A stretch of DNA of 64,000 nt, taken from NCBI GenBank assembly GCA_030374765.1, contig JARGXX010000073.1:124001-188000 (forward strand). Reading direction: 5' to 3'. The notes beneath the pieces are model-generated. The model was not told the DNA's origin. It worked only from the letters and a program-made list of their open reading frames with translations, and did no database searches. Below are positions 30,742-44,230 of the stretch, in pieces (positions within the stretch are counted from its first letter, which is position 1; each line of letters begins with the position of its first letter). The position numbers and the translations under genes are program-made. Source of the DNA: Agarophyton chilense (Eukaryota; Rhodophyta; Florideophyceae; Gracilariales; Gracilariaceae).

Positions 30742-33055
30742 TAGGAGAACACTGTTATTAGTATGGACCACGTTAATTCTGAAGTGTTAAATTTCGTTGG
30801 GTACACAGGTATTAGTGTTATCCACACTATATCATGTTTCTACACTATTTTCCTAATGGGTTTATTGGTGTGGACCACTGTATATAATACTCACTATAAT
30901 AGTGTGGACGCAAACAGCCGACTAATGCACCGATCCCCACGGACTCGCCACTGAAATGCGCACGGTACTTCGAGATTATGGCTTGCAGTTCTGGGATAAG
31001 CTGACGTTCTTCCCACTGCCCATTTAAAACTAAGACCATACCTATGATAAGAGATGCATGTTGACGAATATTTCTGTTGTGATGTAATTTGTTTAGTGGT
31101 CGTTTCATTGTTTGAATCTATTTGAATCAACTTTATTTGAACAGTTGGTAACAATTGTTTTTTGTTCTACAAAACTCATGTTCTAGTCTGTTTTTTAAAG
31201 TTGCCGATCACCGTTTCTTTATTAATAAAATTTGATACCGCTACCACTGCTAATCTTCTAGATACTGATACAAGCTCCCACAATTTAAATTATACCACAA
31301 CGGATCATTGCTTTTCGCGCATAACAAACCTCATTCTCATCCCCGTTGTCAGCATACAGCATGCACTGACTTGGTGGCATGCTTCCAGAGCCCTTAACCC
31401 ATGTTTGAAAGTCTCCCGGAACCTTTTGGTGCATCGAACCACAAGCATTTTTCCAACATACTCATCTTGTGCTCATCTCATTCATGTCTTCAAAAGGGTT
31501 TCAGTTTCTGAATGACAAAACTATCAGCCGATTGAACTAAATGAGTAGCATTACATGGGAACAATCGCATTTCTGTCTTTTTTACTGCCAAAGACGCTGG
31601 CACTTCATCGGTGATGTCATGCTTGTTGACATTGTCAACGTACATTTCACACTTTCGACCGTTCGGTAAAGGGTGTAGCACTCTCCTTTCTCGAACCCAC
31701 TCGAGGAAAACACGTTTGTCCATCCATGCTTTCGGTTCCGTTCAGTACACCACTCAAGGTACGTCGTTTGAAAGACCACGAATGGGATAGTTCTTATCTG
31801 CGTTCTTAAAAATTAACATTAGGGTTCCCAGGACTGCATTTGGGCCACCAGATATGAAGTCCATAATCGTGATATTGTCATCACCGGATACGTCATCACC
31901 ATATTGGACATTTTTGTCACCTACTATGGCCAATGCCTTGTGGTTGTCCATTTTAATGCACAAGTGTGTTTCATCTGCATTGAACACATCTTCTCCACGC
32001 AAGCGATTTAAACGAAAATCGCGAGCGAGCTCTCCATGGTGGTATGCGATCTCTCTTTCTATATGTTCCTTCTATCCCGGAGATACCACGAGCTTCCCAA
32101 GCTGTGCACTGTTCACGATATTCGATCGTTCCATGAACGTTTAGACCCACCCGAGATTTATTTTGTCTTTGAGCGAGACACTTGTTTTAGTATCGACCAT
32201 TTTGGCATAATACTCACCTTTGGACTTCCCAGCGATGAGATGTAAAGAGAGGCGACGAAGAAGACGAGCGTTGAACTTGACATCGGCCTTGCGCATGCGG
32301 TTTAAATCTACTACAACGTCGTGTTGTAATGCCGCAACCCACAGAGTTTTTCTACGGCCCCTCCCTTTGTGAGCCTTCCAGTAGTGTCCTTTAAATATCT
32401 TTTTGTGTGCTTTACGAAGGAGAACGTGCTGCTTCTCTTCATTTTTGTGACCATGTAGTAACTGTGCCCTTTTTTTCCAGGAACTGCCGGCACGTTTTAT
32501 GTTGGCTTTGTATGTTCCACGAAATAGAAGTGGGAAGCGTTTGAAAATTCGGGATACTTTCCTTTGACCGTTTTGGAGATGCACCATCAATCATCCATTG
32601 TGAAATGGTAGCCTTGTTGGTATTATTCAAAACGTTTTGCGAAAGATGTTTGTTTTGTTGGTATAAAAGAGATGAGGTGGAGTTGATAACTGAGTTTGCA
32701 GTAATTGACGCTGATGATTCCATGAATGGGTCTGGAAGATTCGCAGTGTCACATGGAGGGCTTGCGTTTGAACTCTGAGAGGACATTCCAGCAAAAGCGC
32801 TTTGCAATGGTGAGGCAATGAGAACCATTTGGGCTAACTTGTGATGGTAGCATAAAGAACTCTTGGTTGATTGGGGCGATACAGGTCTGCCTATTACGTT
32901 CTGGTTTGAAACTGTTGGAATTGGCACGCAATTTTGCTGTGTATCCACACTGTTTGTGTGACGTATCTGGATACCGACACAGAAAATAGTGTGGACCACA
33001 CAAGTTCTCGTGTCAATACTGTTATGACACCCAAGCTAATAACAGTGTTCACCTG
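30742..33055 (-). mobile_element. pogo/Tc1-mariner-like DNA transposon
   Basis: 2314-base element with TA outside both ends (30740-30741 and 33056-33057), the target duplication of the Tc1/mariner/pogo superfamily. Inverted terminal repeats: TAGGAGAACACTGTTATTAG on the left, CAGGTGAACACTGTTATTAG on the complementary strand at the right (18 of 20 match). TCCACACTAT-type short repeats occur near both ends (30818, 30899, 32943, 32990). The transposase inside is on the minus strand and interrupted. Confidence 0.85.
31490..32599 (-). pseudogene. pogo-like DDE transposase, broken by stop codons
   Basis: One frame carries recognisable protein from about 32590 down to 31490. N-terminal part is basic and DNA-binding in character (KGRGRRKTLWVAAL). 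The DDE_1 nuclease follows: first Asp in VFNADETHL, then NYPIRG, WMDKRVFLEW, second Asp in YVDNVNKHD, and third in HLVQSADSFVIQKLK. The last motif gives a D-D-D triad. In-frame stops (different codons: TAA near 32141, TAG near 32060, TGA at 31754 and again near 31742) break it without net loss of frame. The open frame upstream (to 32999) reads as low-complexity protein and may include the N-terminal part. Similar transposases are known from oomycetes. Confidence 0.8.
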
Positions 33056-33057
33056 TA

Positions 33058-33370
33058 GCGTAGGGAATGTAAAAAAACCAGAAGCATGTAGTACCAAATA
33101 CTTGCACACCTTCGTTTCTCACATTACAAACCGCCTCTGAAGCCTGTGGTCAGTCATCTACTCGCCGCTCTACGAAGTTAGTCTATTTTACACAGCAATC
33201 GCCTAATAGAATGGAAAGTGTAAACACACCAACTCTAATATATCCTTTTGCAGTGGATTTTTAATAAATAGTTTCGTTATGTACAGATTGTCGACCAACA
33301 AAAACCGGATAGGTAGTATTTGTAATAGAACCACGTTATATTCATCTTTCGTATTTGTACTTGAACAAGT
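33058..33370. other. Intergenic gap, nothing recognised
   Basis: Short AT-rich stretch between the pogo-like element and the next retroelement fossil. No motif seen. Confidence 0.4.
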
Positions 33371-36300
33371 ACTCACTAGATAATGTTTGAACCAGGGTTA
33401 GACTTTCAAGTAGCTCTACGAGTATATAAGAGTAGAACCGGTAAAATTTTCAACCAAATAACAAAGCCAGCCCCAAAGCATTTAGAGTGAGTTAATGTTG
33501 AGAAAGAGCCGGCTCTTACACTCAATACTATCTAAGGCTCGTTCACAGGAAAAAAAACTGGCTTGTAGCATAATAATTCGTACAAGCAAGAATCAAGGGG
33601 CGCTGCAAGAAAAAGGTAGTGTGAGTGAGGCATCACAGCGACAGCAAATGACCAACGAACTTAAAGCGTTAAAAAATACTGTTGAAGCACAATTTTCGAC
33701 GATTTAGACTTTTCAGACGCAGTTTCAGCAGGGAAGAAAAGGACAGTCCACAGGAACACCTAATGCATTCAAAGCACTACCTGTGCCAACTTGTTCTGAA
33801 AAAGTGGCAGACAGGACGATAGAGAAGATGCAGCGTTTCTTTTATTATAAAAAAAAGTACATAAAGCTTTGCAACTACTTAGAGAGCATATTGCTTGATT
33901 TCGCAGAGTCTCACTTCCAGGACAGGGCCGTATCATGAACGTTAGGTTTAGAAAGAGAAAAAAGTAAGCCATGGAGTCTTGAAGAATTGCACAAAGCCAT
34001 GATAGAGGTATTTGTTCCGGTAAACGAGAAGGCTACTGGTCGGTTGAGACTCAAAGACTTCCACATGAAGGAAACTGGGTCAATGGATGATGATTTCGCA
34101 CGGTTTGAGGACCTCATTACCTTGTGTTGCAAACAAAAGAATGGAGCATATATCTATTTCTTTAAAAGCCTTCCAAAACTATACAAAAAAAAGTTTTCTG
34201 AAGAGTTTCCGGCCTTTCCACCAGTTGAAATCACTATTAGAAGCTCTAGACAGCTTAAAAGGCCGTCAGCTGAAGACCATGAAAACGGGGTTAGGTTGCT
34301 TCATACAGGAGAAAAGATAAGTACTTTTAAGTGCGGAAGCAAGGAATGGAGTGGTCTAGGCCATTATTGCTAAAAAAAAGGAATGAGAGCAAGAGCTACG
34401 ATAACTCAAAAAAACCAGTGATGCCGTACACAGGTGCGGTTTTAGAAGGCATATTCTTGCATTAGTTGCGTTACAATTCCGCATGAAGGTATGCAGAAGA
34501 AGACAACTACATATACGATGAAATGATAGCAGGGCATCCCGTGAAGAAAATGGTTGATTCCTACACATCTCACAAATTTATATCAGAACACCACGCGAGA
34601 TTATTAAACTTGTTGCTGGATGACATCACAGGTGTGGAAATTGAACTAGGAGACTCTTCGAGGACGAGAGTATTCATTAAAGCAAAAGCAATTGTGAAGA
34701 TCAAGAGATTTTTGAGCAAGGAAGAAATCACGGCCATCAACCTAAAGGAAGACAATGATGTTCCAAATTCACACAGTGGTAAGAAAACGAATACAAGAAA
34801 ACAACGCTCACATTTATTGGCAGCCATATTTACTCGAAGTGAAACGCAGAAATGGTACCTTGGAAACGATAGATCGACGAAGCAAGAAGGATGCGGTATC
34901 AAAGGAATTTACTTCAAACAGACATCACTGAAAAAGATGTGTAGACAAGTCAAGGACGGATAATGCGAACTGTTCGCAGTCCGAATCTCTAGGAACGAAG
35001 AGTTCGTAGTGTCTGAAGCACAATGCACTCCTGACTTTCAATAGTTTTTATGAGAGTTCTAAGAGGTTTTTAGGAAAGAGTTACCAAATGAGTTTCCCCC
35101 ACCACGCGGGATGGATTTCGAAATCAAACTTATACTAGCCCCCCAACCTTCTGTTCAGCATTTAATCAGGTTTTAACCTCGGTAGTTGCAGTAACTCAAG
35201 CGCCAATTACAGAAATACTTGAAAAAGGCTTCTCAGACCTTCTTCTCCACCGTATGAAGCTCCAGTCTTCTTCATAAAGAAAAACTGAAGATCTTCGAAT
35301 CGTTTGTGACTAAAGAGCATTGAATAAAACCACGACTCCTGATGAAATTCCTATTCCATTGATCAATGAGACTATTGATCAAGTAGAAGGAGCCCAAATA
35401 TTCTCACAGATTGACTCAATTTGGGGTTACCACGAGATGAGGCTCGAAGGAAAAGAATTTCATAAAACCGCAGTACAGAGTTTCGGTGGATCATTTGAGT
35501 GAAGAGTCTTGTATTTTGGGTTAATTAACGTACCGGCATCGTTTTCGCGTTTATTCCAACATTTGCTTCGTGAGCTTCATAGAGAATGCATGGTTCTATA
35601 CTTAGATGATATTTTCATCTACACTAGCCACAAACAAAAACGAAGACGGCATTTATGGAAAATCTTTTACATTTTAAGAGAACAAAAGCTGTACATCAGA
35701 CCGAGAAAAAGCAGGTTTGGGGTCACAGAGGTGGAATATCTTGGTTTTAAGATAAATACACACAGAAGGAGTTCATATGCAAGCAAAGACCTGTAGAATT
35801 TGTAGAGAAGTGGCTATCGCAAAAATCGCTTAAGGATCTGGAAATGTTTTTCGGACTTTTAAACTTCTATTGTAGGTTCATAAGAAGTTTTGCACAAATG
35901 ACGCGTCCAACAACAATTTTTTTTTCGTTCCAGTCCTTTTCAATGAGAAGAAGAACTTAAAATCGGATTTGAAGGTTTAAAACGCCGGCAGACAACTACA
36001 CCATTTCTACGTCATCCATAATCGGATTTAACGATTGTATTGACCACTGACGCTTCCAAGTGCGCGGGAAGCGCAACCTTGGAACAAGAGGGCCACCTTG
36101 TTTCGTTTTTGTCTCATCGGCTTTGGAAGATAGAAACTAGATAGGATACTGGGGACCAAGAACTGTTGGCATTCATGATCGTGTTGCGCGAATTGGCAGT
36201 TTACTTGAAGGATAGGAAATTTACAATTACACGGATCATGATCACATCAAGTACTCGCAAACAAAGTCAAAATTGTGAGGGAGACAGATGAGGTGGTTTG

Positions 36301-38145
36301 ACGAGTTATAGTGTGATTTTTTTCCAGAAGAACATATCAAGGGCTCGAAGAATGGAGCCGCTAATGCCTTAATAAAGTTATATGACAGCTACCCAAAGAT
36401 GAAAGCACTTTTTCTCAACGACAAAGACTTGCATTCGGCAATCAGGAATGGATAGGAGGACGATGGTTGGAAAAAATACATTCTGTAAATTCTACGTGAT
36501 GGAAAGGATCGTCCGAACAAGAAGACGGTAACATATATCTCTAACTATACCTATCCAGACTGACTGGCCTATTTGTATATCGGAGACACGCGAGGTGTGG
36601 TACTTTCACAAGAGGAAGATATTCGCGAGTCAGTTACAAAGAAGTTCCACCTACCTGAACATTATGGGTGGGGAAAGACATATTTGCTTTGCTCACAACA
36701 TTTTTACTGGAATAGCATGTTCGCAGATGTTCAGAAGATTCTCAGTCTTTGTGAGGAATGACAGTGTAACAAAAAATCAAAGTCATTTATGAATAGAATT
36801 ATACAGCCGCATCAAGTTCCAGACGCATGTTGGGATGTCATCTTAATGGATTTTGGTTCGTACTTTCCGTTGTCTTGCACAGAAAGAGACTCAGTGCTGG
36901 TTGTAGTCGAGAATCATTCAATAATGGCATTATTTATATCTACGATGAAGAAGACTTTAAATTCAATGGAGGTTGTAAAAATATTGTCTGATCACGGTTT
37001 TCTTATGCACGGAGTTCCAAAGACTATCATGTTGGGTAGAAACAAACTATTGAAGTCAAATTACTTCAAAGAAATCACGAAGATGTTCAGTGTTGAATTT
37101 AATAAGGCTACAAAGAGACATTCTCAAACGGATGGTCTGTCCGGAAACATGATCAGGACTTTCGCAGCAACTCATCCAAAGTACGGTACGTAAGAATCCT
37201 GAATATTGGGACTCTATGTTGACCAAAATGGAACTTTATTATAACTCAGCACCAAACAAGAGTGCAGGGGTAGCACTGTTCAAAGTATTCATAGGACGAG
37301 TACCTGAGACAGAGCTCCCAAGGAAGTTTTCGAAAAGAGATATTATCTGTCCAGAAGCAATTAACTATTTTAAAAGAAGAAAAGCTTCTTGTACGTCGGT
37401 CAAGAATAATTTATGCACCACAATTGCACGTCAAACTTTTTATGCTAATCAGAAACGGATCCATGTGCAGTTCAATGTAAAAGATTTTTGTTGCTCAAGA
37501 CCGAAACCACACATGCGTCCAGCCAAGATGAACTTTCTAGAAAACTGTATCCATAGTATATGGGACCGTTTCTGGTAAAGCAATTCATGCGACCGGTCAC
37601 CTACCGACTTGAACTTCCACATGCAATGAAGAAAGCTCATAATGTTTTCCATATACCGTGACTACGGAAGTTTAGTCGACTTAAGGGTAAGACAGAGACT
37701 TTTCCCATAGGTATCGATGTGAAAAGCACAATGGAACCAAAAGTGATTGCAGTTTTGGACAATAGAAAATTCACTCCCAGAAGAAAGTAATTGGTACAGT
37801 TTCAAGGTCATGCAGAAGAGTTCACAATCTGTATGAAAAAGAAAGAATTGAAAAATTGGGCCAAACTCATCAAAGACTTTCAAACTTGCGGTGGTCGTCA
37901 AGATTTAAAAGAAGTTAATAAACTAGATTTATTTAATGGCAACCTTTTGCTCTTATATTTTAAAAAGTACTCACGAGAGGATGTTCTAACCACGGTCAAG
38001 CATTCAACTAGTAGCTCTACGATCATATAAAGGTAGATCGGATAAAAGGTTCAATCAAAAAAGAGAACCAGCCTCACTGTATTAAAAGTGAATTAATGTT
38101 TAGTAAGAGCCTACTCTTACAGTTCTCTCTGATGATAAACTATAA
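33371..38145 (+). mobile_element. Old Gypsy-like LTR retrotransposon fossil
   Basis: Two diverged direct repeats, roughly 33371-33535 and 37969-38145, share AAGTACTCAC, GTAGCTCTACGA, a TATATAAG-type TATA box, AATTAATG/AGTTAATG and CTCTTAC; they are the LTRs, perhaps a quarter different. Between them on the plus strand: a gag-like stretch (33987-34373), a reverse transcriptase stretch (35320-35796, with YLDD and PRKSRFG), RNase H remains (about 36000-36250), integrase zinc-finger and core remains (36573-37193), and an integrase C-terminal stretch near 37450-37780. Broken many times. Ends are approximate. Confidence 0.75.
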
Positions 38146-38819
38146 GGGCCGCGGTCTTTTTTCGAATTTCTAGCTTTCATAATTATCTTTTTTCACCTTT
38201 GGATCAGCATTATATCATGATCACAACTCAAACTAAGCATCCCGTCGTATGTGGAGTTACCAAACTCAATCAGTCGTTTTAAATCGCTTTTCTCTTCCAA
38301 TTTTAATGAAGATTGATGTACGATAAGCAAAAAGTCTAACTCAAGTGAAACCGGCTAAAAAGGGACCCGAATCTCGAAGAGATATTAGAAATGTTGTAAC
38401 AAACGTTAGTCTCTGAGGGTCAATGATCAAAACCTCCACTCTCCGAACCGACGTTAACGATCTTATTTAAATGAGTCTGTTCAATTCTCTCCTATCCTAA
38501 TAGCAGAATTGAAATAGATTTATCGTGCTGTGTCTACACTGTCCGCTTCAAGAAGTATCCAAATCCAGAACCATTCAATTCAACCTAAAATTTGCTGACA
38601 ATTGAAGCTTACGTGCTCCGTAATACCACGTACACCAAACTAAATGGTGACTGATCGAGCTTCATTGAACTTGTCTCAATATTCCCTTTCCTGCTCTGGT
38701 GACGTCTACGTTAACAAAATCTAGTGTTCATGCAAAAATGGTCTTTTTCAACAATGCAGTCATGAAGAGCTGTATTCAATGTTCCATCTTCGTCAATAAA
38801 GTCTCGAGAAGGCCGCCCT
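38146..38819. other. Gap between fossils, nothing recognised
   Basis: AT-rich, short frames only. It may belong to decayed ends of the flanking retroelements. Confidence 0.35.
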
Positions 38820-39535
38820 TCAGCCTCATATCTTGTTGTTCTGTCTATTTAATTCAAAAACTGGTACCTGCGTCCTTGCTTTTTTATGCTTCAGAACTTC
38901 TTCAACGGTATAGAGCAGATCACAAGTTCCACTCTTTGGTATTGGAGCTGCTTGCTGCGACTGTTCAATCCAAATATTCACCGGTTGAGACTTGAAAAGA
39001 CATGTTTTCGAAACGGGCAACAATGGATGAATCTTAATGGTGTGAGGTAGTTCCAAAATAATCGCGTTTTTGTCAATAACTTTCGCTACCGTAAAAGGTT
39101 GAATCTACAGGCACTCAGATTCTTTGACTGTTGGGTCTTGGCGATGGAATTACAAAAAAGAGATCGATAAATTTAAACTTCCTCTCTAGCCCTGAAACGA
39201 GAAGGCTTATAGTTCTGTGCCAAGTACGCTGCTTGAATTGCTCTTGAAATTTAGTTAGAGTCAACTGCATCTTCCAGCCCAGATTGAAGACGATTCTTGA
39301 ATTCATGAAATGCCTTATTCGAAGAAACTTTTTTTCCATCTAAAAGATCCAGTGCAAATTTTGTGTTCCATCCCGAATCCACTTCGAAAGGGGAAGCTCC
39401 TAAATCTTGCTAAACCGCGGAGTTATAGTCAAATATAGCTGCCAGGAGAGATGCACATCCGAATCTTTTTGTCGAAAAGAACAGTAGCAGTTCATATACT
39501 TTTCAAGCATCCGGCTCATAGCATCTGAGGCTCGA
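38820..39535 (-). mobile_element. Gypsy fossil fragment: integrase and chromodomain start
   Basis: On the minus strand the order is an integrase core end (about 39350-39530, PQTD-like region then a FEVDSGW-like stretch), the post-core region (39115-39339), and LPHTIKIHPLLPVS followed by YTVEEVLKHKK (38826-39056), the usual lead into a chromodomain. Broken many times and truncated at about 39535, where an opposite-strand Gypsy fossil starts. Confidence 0.6.
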
Positions 39536-42500
39536 TCTGTTTGGAGAAGCCAATGTTTTTACTACGCTGGGCCCAAATTGGGGATACCAGTAAGTACCCA
39601 TTACCGCCAAAGGATCAAGATAAGACCACAATCGTCTGTCATCTTAGAACTTTAGCGCTTTAAGCAATTTTCATTTTGTTTATCCAATGCTCATGCGACG
39701 TTTGAGCGCCCTATTGATATTATTTTGTCGCCATAAAAGTGGGAGACATGATTTGTTTATTTAGATGACATCATGCTCTTCAGTAAGAATATCAAATATC
39801 ACCTCATAGATGTGCAGGGGATCCTAAAGAGGCTAATAGAAGCTGAAGTTACCTTGAGGATCTAGAAATGCGAATGGTGTACTGATTTAGTGAGGTATTT
39901 GTGACACAGGATCAGACCAGGAACGCTGGAAATGAAAAAAAGCAAACCGTTGCGACTCGTTAGGCTAAACCTTCTAGTACGCAGACTCAATTGCGAGCCT
40001 TTTTGGGAGTTTGTAACGTGTAAAGACGATTTTTAACCGCGGTATTCGCATATCGCAGCGCCTCTGAACGCATTATCAAAGAAAGGACAAGCTGTATTGT
40101 TGTAATAATTCGAAACATCCGAGACAGAAGCCTTCGAAAAGTTGAAACGAACGCTGACATAAGCCTCTGTTTCAGCACTTCCGAAAACGGATCTTCCATA
40201 TTATGTCGACACGGATTCAAGTTAGTATCAGGTTGGGTGTGCCTTTTTTCAAACACACGAAGACAGAAAACGATATTTCATTGGATGATGGTCAATATGA
40301 ATGAATTAGAAAGAGAACAATTACTCGGTATTAGAAAAGAAATGCCTTGCTATGGTCTTGGCTCTAACCACCGTACCGCTCTATCTCCAAGTAGTACAGT
40401 TTACTAACAATACCTATAACTCATGTTTGACATGGCTTATTTCGATTAGCGATCCTTCGAGACGGTTAATGCGATGGCATGTACGCCTTTCTGAATTTGA
40501 ATTCACCGTCAACTACAAGAAGGAGACTTCAAATGTTAATGCTAACGCGTTATCGCTCCTTGAAGTCTTTGGCAAAGCCGAATTAAGAATCGATGATGAG
40601 ATACTATTTTTGGTAGTGGAGACTTCGAAATCGAAAGACACAGAGGAGCAGAACATTTTGGAAAATGAAGAGTATGCATTTGATATACTAATAACCCAGC
40701 CTACGAACAAAGATCCCGATGATCTACTCGAACGAATAACAATCGAAGAGCCTCTACGTGAACATGTCAAAGACACCTTTAGTGCTGCTATCCGCTCTCG
40801 TCTTAAGAAGGGGGGGGAGGTAAAGCTAGCTTTTCGTCTCCCTGATCGAGGAGTTCTTGTTCGAACCGTAGAATCTCACGATCAACTCGTAATGCTACTT
40901 GTCCTTAAGATCTGAGTGCTTCATTTGGCTCATTCCTCACAGTTGTCTAGTCATCCAGGAGAGACAAAGTTGTATCTACTACTCAGAAGGGATTTTGATA
41001 GGCCTAATTTTGCAATGGATTGTCATGCGACATCAAATTAGTGCGCAACGTGCGCTATAATTTGAGTTGGGTTGTGGAAAAAGAAAAAGCGACTGAAAAT
41101 ATTCTCGGCGAAAGTGCCTTCATAGTATATCAGTATCGACATTCTCGGAGAATTGATTGGCTCGGAGCGAGGAAACAGATACCTTTTGGTAATTTATGAT
41201 CGCTTCTTGAAGCTGTTCAAGACTGTTCTTCTAAAACAGATCAATTCTGCCGTGAGAGGAAGAGCTTTTATCCACCATTGGGTGTATTACTATAGACTGT
41301 CAGATATTTTGTTCACAGATAATGGTAGACAATGAGTTGCACGCTTCTTTCAACATGTATGCAAGATACTGGGAGTTTGTAGCGTGTTTATAACGAGGTA
41401 TCATCCGTAATGTAACGGGTAGGTGGAACGGTGCAACCGTACGCATCTCGCCGTACTACGGCACTACTTCGCTGAAAAACCCAAGAACTGGGATCTTTAT
41501 GCGGACACCCTCTGATACGCGTACAAAACGCAGGATCATTTGACTACGAAGTTTGCGCGATTCAAGCTGGTACTACCACGCCTTCTACCGGCTTTGCCTG
41601 TCGAGCTTTGCTAGAATGGAACCAAATATGAAGACATGCCGGTGCCGGCTCAGTTTCACCTACGCTGAAAGGACGAGCGGTACAAATGCCCTTCCAAAGG
41701 CCGCAACCCGGGTTGTAAATGCCCAAATTGGCTACAAGCGCAAGTACAACGCGTTGGTATGGCTGGAAATCTCGGATATTCTAGTTGGAGGACATGTCTT
41801 TGTGAGAAGAGAAAAGAAGGATAACCGAAAAACCGGAGAAGAAAAGGAACGGATACGCCGTCACAAGTTAGCGCCAATCGCGACTGGACCGTACGATGTT
41901 GTCTAAATCGACGAGCATACGGTTGTTTTCCGATGCAATAAGGAGGTTGAGCGCACTTCACACGATGGATTTGTGAGTGAACCAAGTTCAGGTGTAGCTG
42001 GCGTCTTGCTAAACCCTGAAGCGGATGCGCCGCAAAGAGATCTGACACTTGTGCCTGCTGGGGGGAAAAGATCACTGCGGAGCCCTACAATACAAATGTC
42101 TGCAGACTTGCCGCCAAAGAACAGAATTAACTCAAAAATACTACCAAATGGCTAAAACGATCTAAATAACTAACGTATGACGTCAGGAAGCGTGTCGCCG
42201 CCACACGGCGCATCAATGGGTTAGATGTAGACCTTGGAGGTCAGATCGGAGCAGATTTGGTGATACACGACGTGAGCACCCAGCAAGCTGCAGCTCCTCA
42301 CACGTGAAGAATAACGATGACGTCGAAGAGAAGAGTGAGAAAAAGACTTCATTTGGAATGGTCGCTAAACTTGTGTCGTGAAAACATCAACATGAGAAGC
42401 TCAGGGCGTAACCGTCCCGCCATCTACAGTAACGCACCACAAGGACGAAGCTGAAATCAGCAGGAATGCTTCACTACTCGGATGGAAAGACATAGATGTC

Positions 42501-43220
42501 ACCGGAAGACCGAAGGAATCTCAGAACAAGAAGAGAGATCTCGATCTCGAGGAAAATGGAGCTGAACTGGAAAGTCAACAGTTTAATTTCAAAGTTGTAT
42601 CGGCCGGCCCCTCGTCGGAGTACGGCGCGCAACAGAGGATATGCCCAAGGACCACCGTGAATACTAGCGTAGAATCGAAAATTCCCTCAAAGCAGAACCA
42701 GGCGTACAGGGAGAAGATACATCGCGTCATGGCCGAAAGAAACGGATAAACCGAATGTTGAGTTAGAAGCCCCGGCAGAATCGGAAAGACCATGGGAATC
42801 TAGAATACTGGCTCTGAGATACCCAGAAGTCGGAAAATTGGATGAACGCAGTAACGCGACACCAACCGTTTCAAGCAAATAGTTGAAAATTGAGCACGGT
42901 TATTCAGCTGTACAAAAAGTACGTACGGCACGACCTGATCACAGGAGCGCTCTCTCAGCCCAATCGGCGCTCAATGGAGGAGAGGAGCACGTTAACGAAC
43001 GAATTATTAGACGTGTAATTCATACTAGGGATAACAGAATATTGCTAAGAGGAAGACGGCTTGGGTATCAACCCGGAGATGATAAATTGGTGCGCATACA
43101 TCACTTATCACGATCTCACTTGTTTTCATACTGTAAAATTGCTAAGGTGGATATCCGCAGTAGTATTGTTGACGCTCTAATCGGCTCAATGGTCTCAGGA
43201 AGGCTTGATCTCATTTGAAT
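39530..43220 (+). mobile_element. Gypsy fossil, pol part (reverse transcriptase to chromodomain), relative of the young chromovirus
   Basis: Begins inside reverse transcriptase (FGEANVFTTL, matching LGEAQVFTTL of the young element), then YLDDIMLFSK, RNase H, integrase remains (40352-41335; LFTDNG near 41317), a post-core stretch ending TGPYDVV (about 41900), a long hydrophilic linker, and a chromodomain-like end (HVNERIIRRVI, GYQPGDDKL) near 42990-43140. Similarity to the pol of 5982-15752 is spread over all frames. Old and broken many times. The left end is truncated at the opposite-strand fragment. Confidence 0.7.
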
Positions 43221-43495
43221 CCTAAGGAGACAAGAAATAACGTGTCGTATCATGAAGTTGAAGAAAGAAGTAGAGAACCGCCGGTCGCCTTGAATGACAT
43301 CGGAAGGAATTTTCGCTTCTTCGGTGAACCGCCTCAGATTGTCGAGAATTCCACATTGGGCGACGGTACCACCGTCTATTCGGGTTTGTACGCAGTCCTC
43401 GGCATCTAAGCTATCGCTGTTGACTCGTTTCCATCCGTCTTCGTTCTAGCAAGATTTATCGGCTCAATACCGTAATTTTCCGATGTAATGGTGAT

Positions 43496-44230
43496 TTAGA
43501 GGCCCATTTCTTTCGGCTTGTCATCGTAGTCGATTTCTTGGTGCTGGTCTTCCAGCGAGTCAGCATTAAAAGGTACAGAATCAAATCGATGGCCATTTGG
43601 CTGCGTAGGAGAAATTATTATCGGTGTTTCCCGTGGTGTCCTGGCGTGATAACCGTCAATGTGTTGTTTGGTCCATAAATCACACCTTATGAAATCGACG
43701 CTAGGCGCAGTCCTTCCAGGTGAATGATCACTACGAGTTCTTTTTCTTGCATCCTGTTCGTTGGGAACCAGTTTCCAGTCCATTTGGGCCATGATACTCA
43801 TCAGGTGCTGAAACTCTCCGTGATTTGCAAGTGATCCGTATACTAGGAAAAGATCGAGCAGTCTCGCAAGTTTTCAGCCTATTGTGTTCATGTACCACAA
43901 ACAATAGGTGTCATACACATTGCAAGGGACGATCATGGCCACCGTGACGATAAATAATCTAAAGATGACTACCCAATAACCCTAGAACGGATCATTTGGA
44001 AGGTGGGAACCCACATAAGTAATAACTGCAGGGAGCTCCACATGTCAACCATAAGGACTCTCAATTTCATGCCAATATCTGGGGATGGGAATAAAGTGCA
44101 TATTTCACGAGCAATAACGAAGTCTGTCGATCTCTGCAGAATAGTGGCGGAACCTCGCGGATGAGCGGGAATGGCATACCAGACGGACTGCATTTGGGAC
44201 AAGGCTGTTGATGGCCACGCGCCCACGTGG
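43496..44230 (-). pseudogene. Antisense tract in the 3' region of the old Gypsy fossil
   Basis: Lies after the chromodomain and before the LTR-like block, on the strand opposite to pol, which is the same place and orientation as the antisense tract at 6700-7642. Two short blocks look related: REICTLFPSPDIG here against RDIADCYPPAIG there, and a basic KRTRSDHSPGR against KRSRMGPSSGP, in the same order. Broken many times. The match is weak and was made by eye. Confidence 0.35.

Noticed and set aside
31490-32599. Stop-codon reassignment or read-through in the pogo-like transposase
   Set aside because: The stops use TAA, TAG and TGA at non-conserved places, which is ordinary decay.
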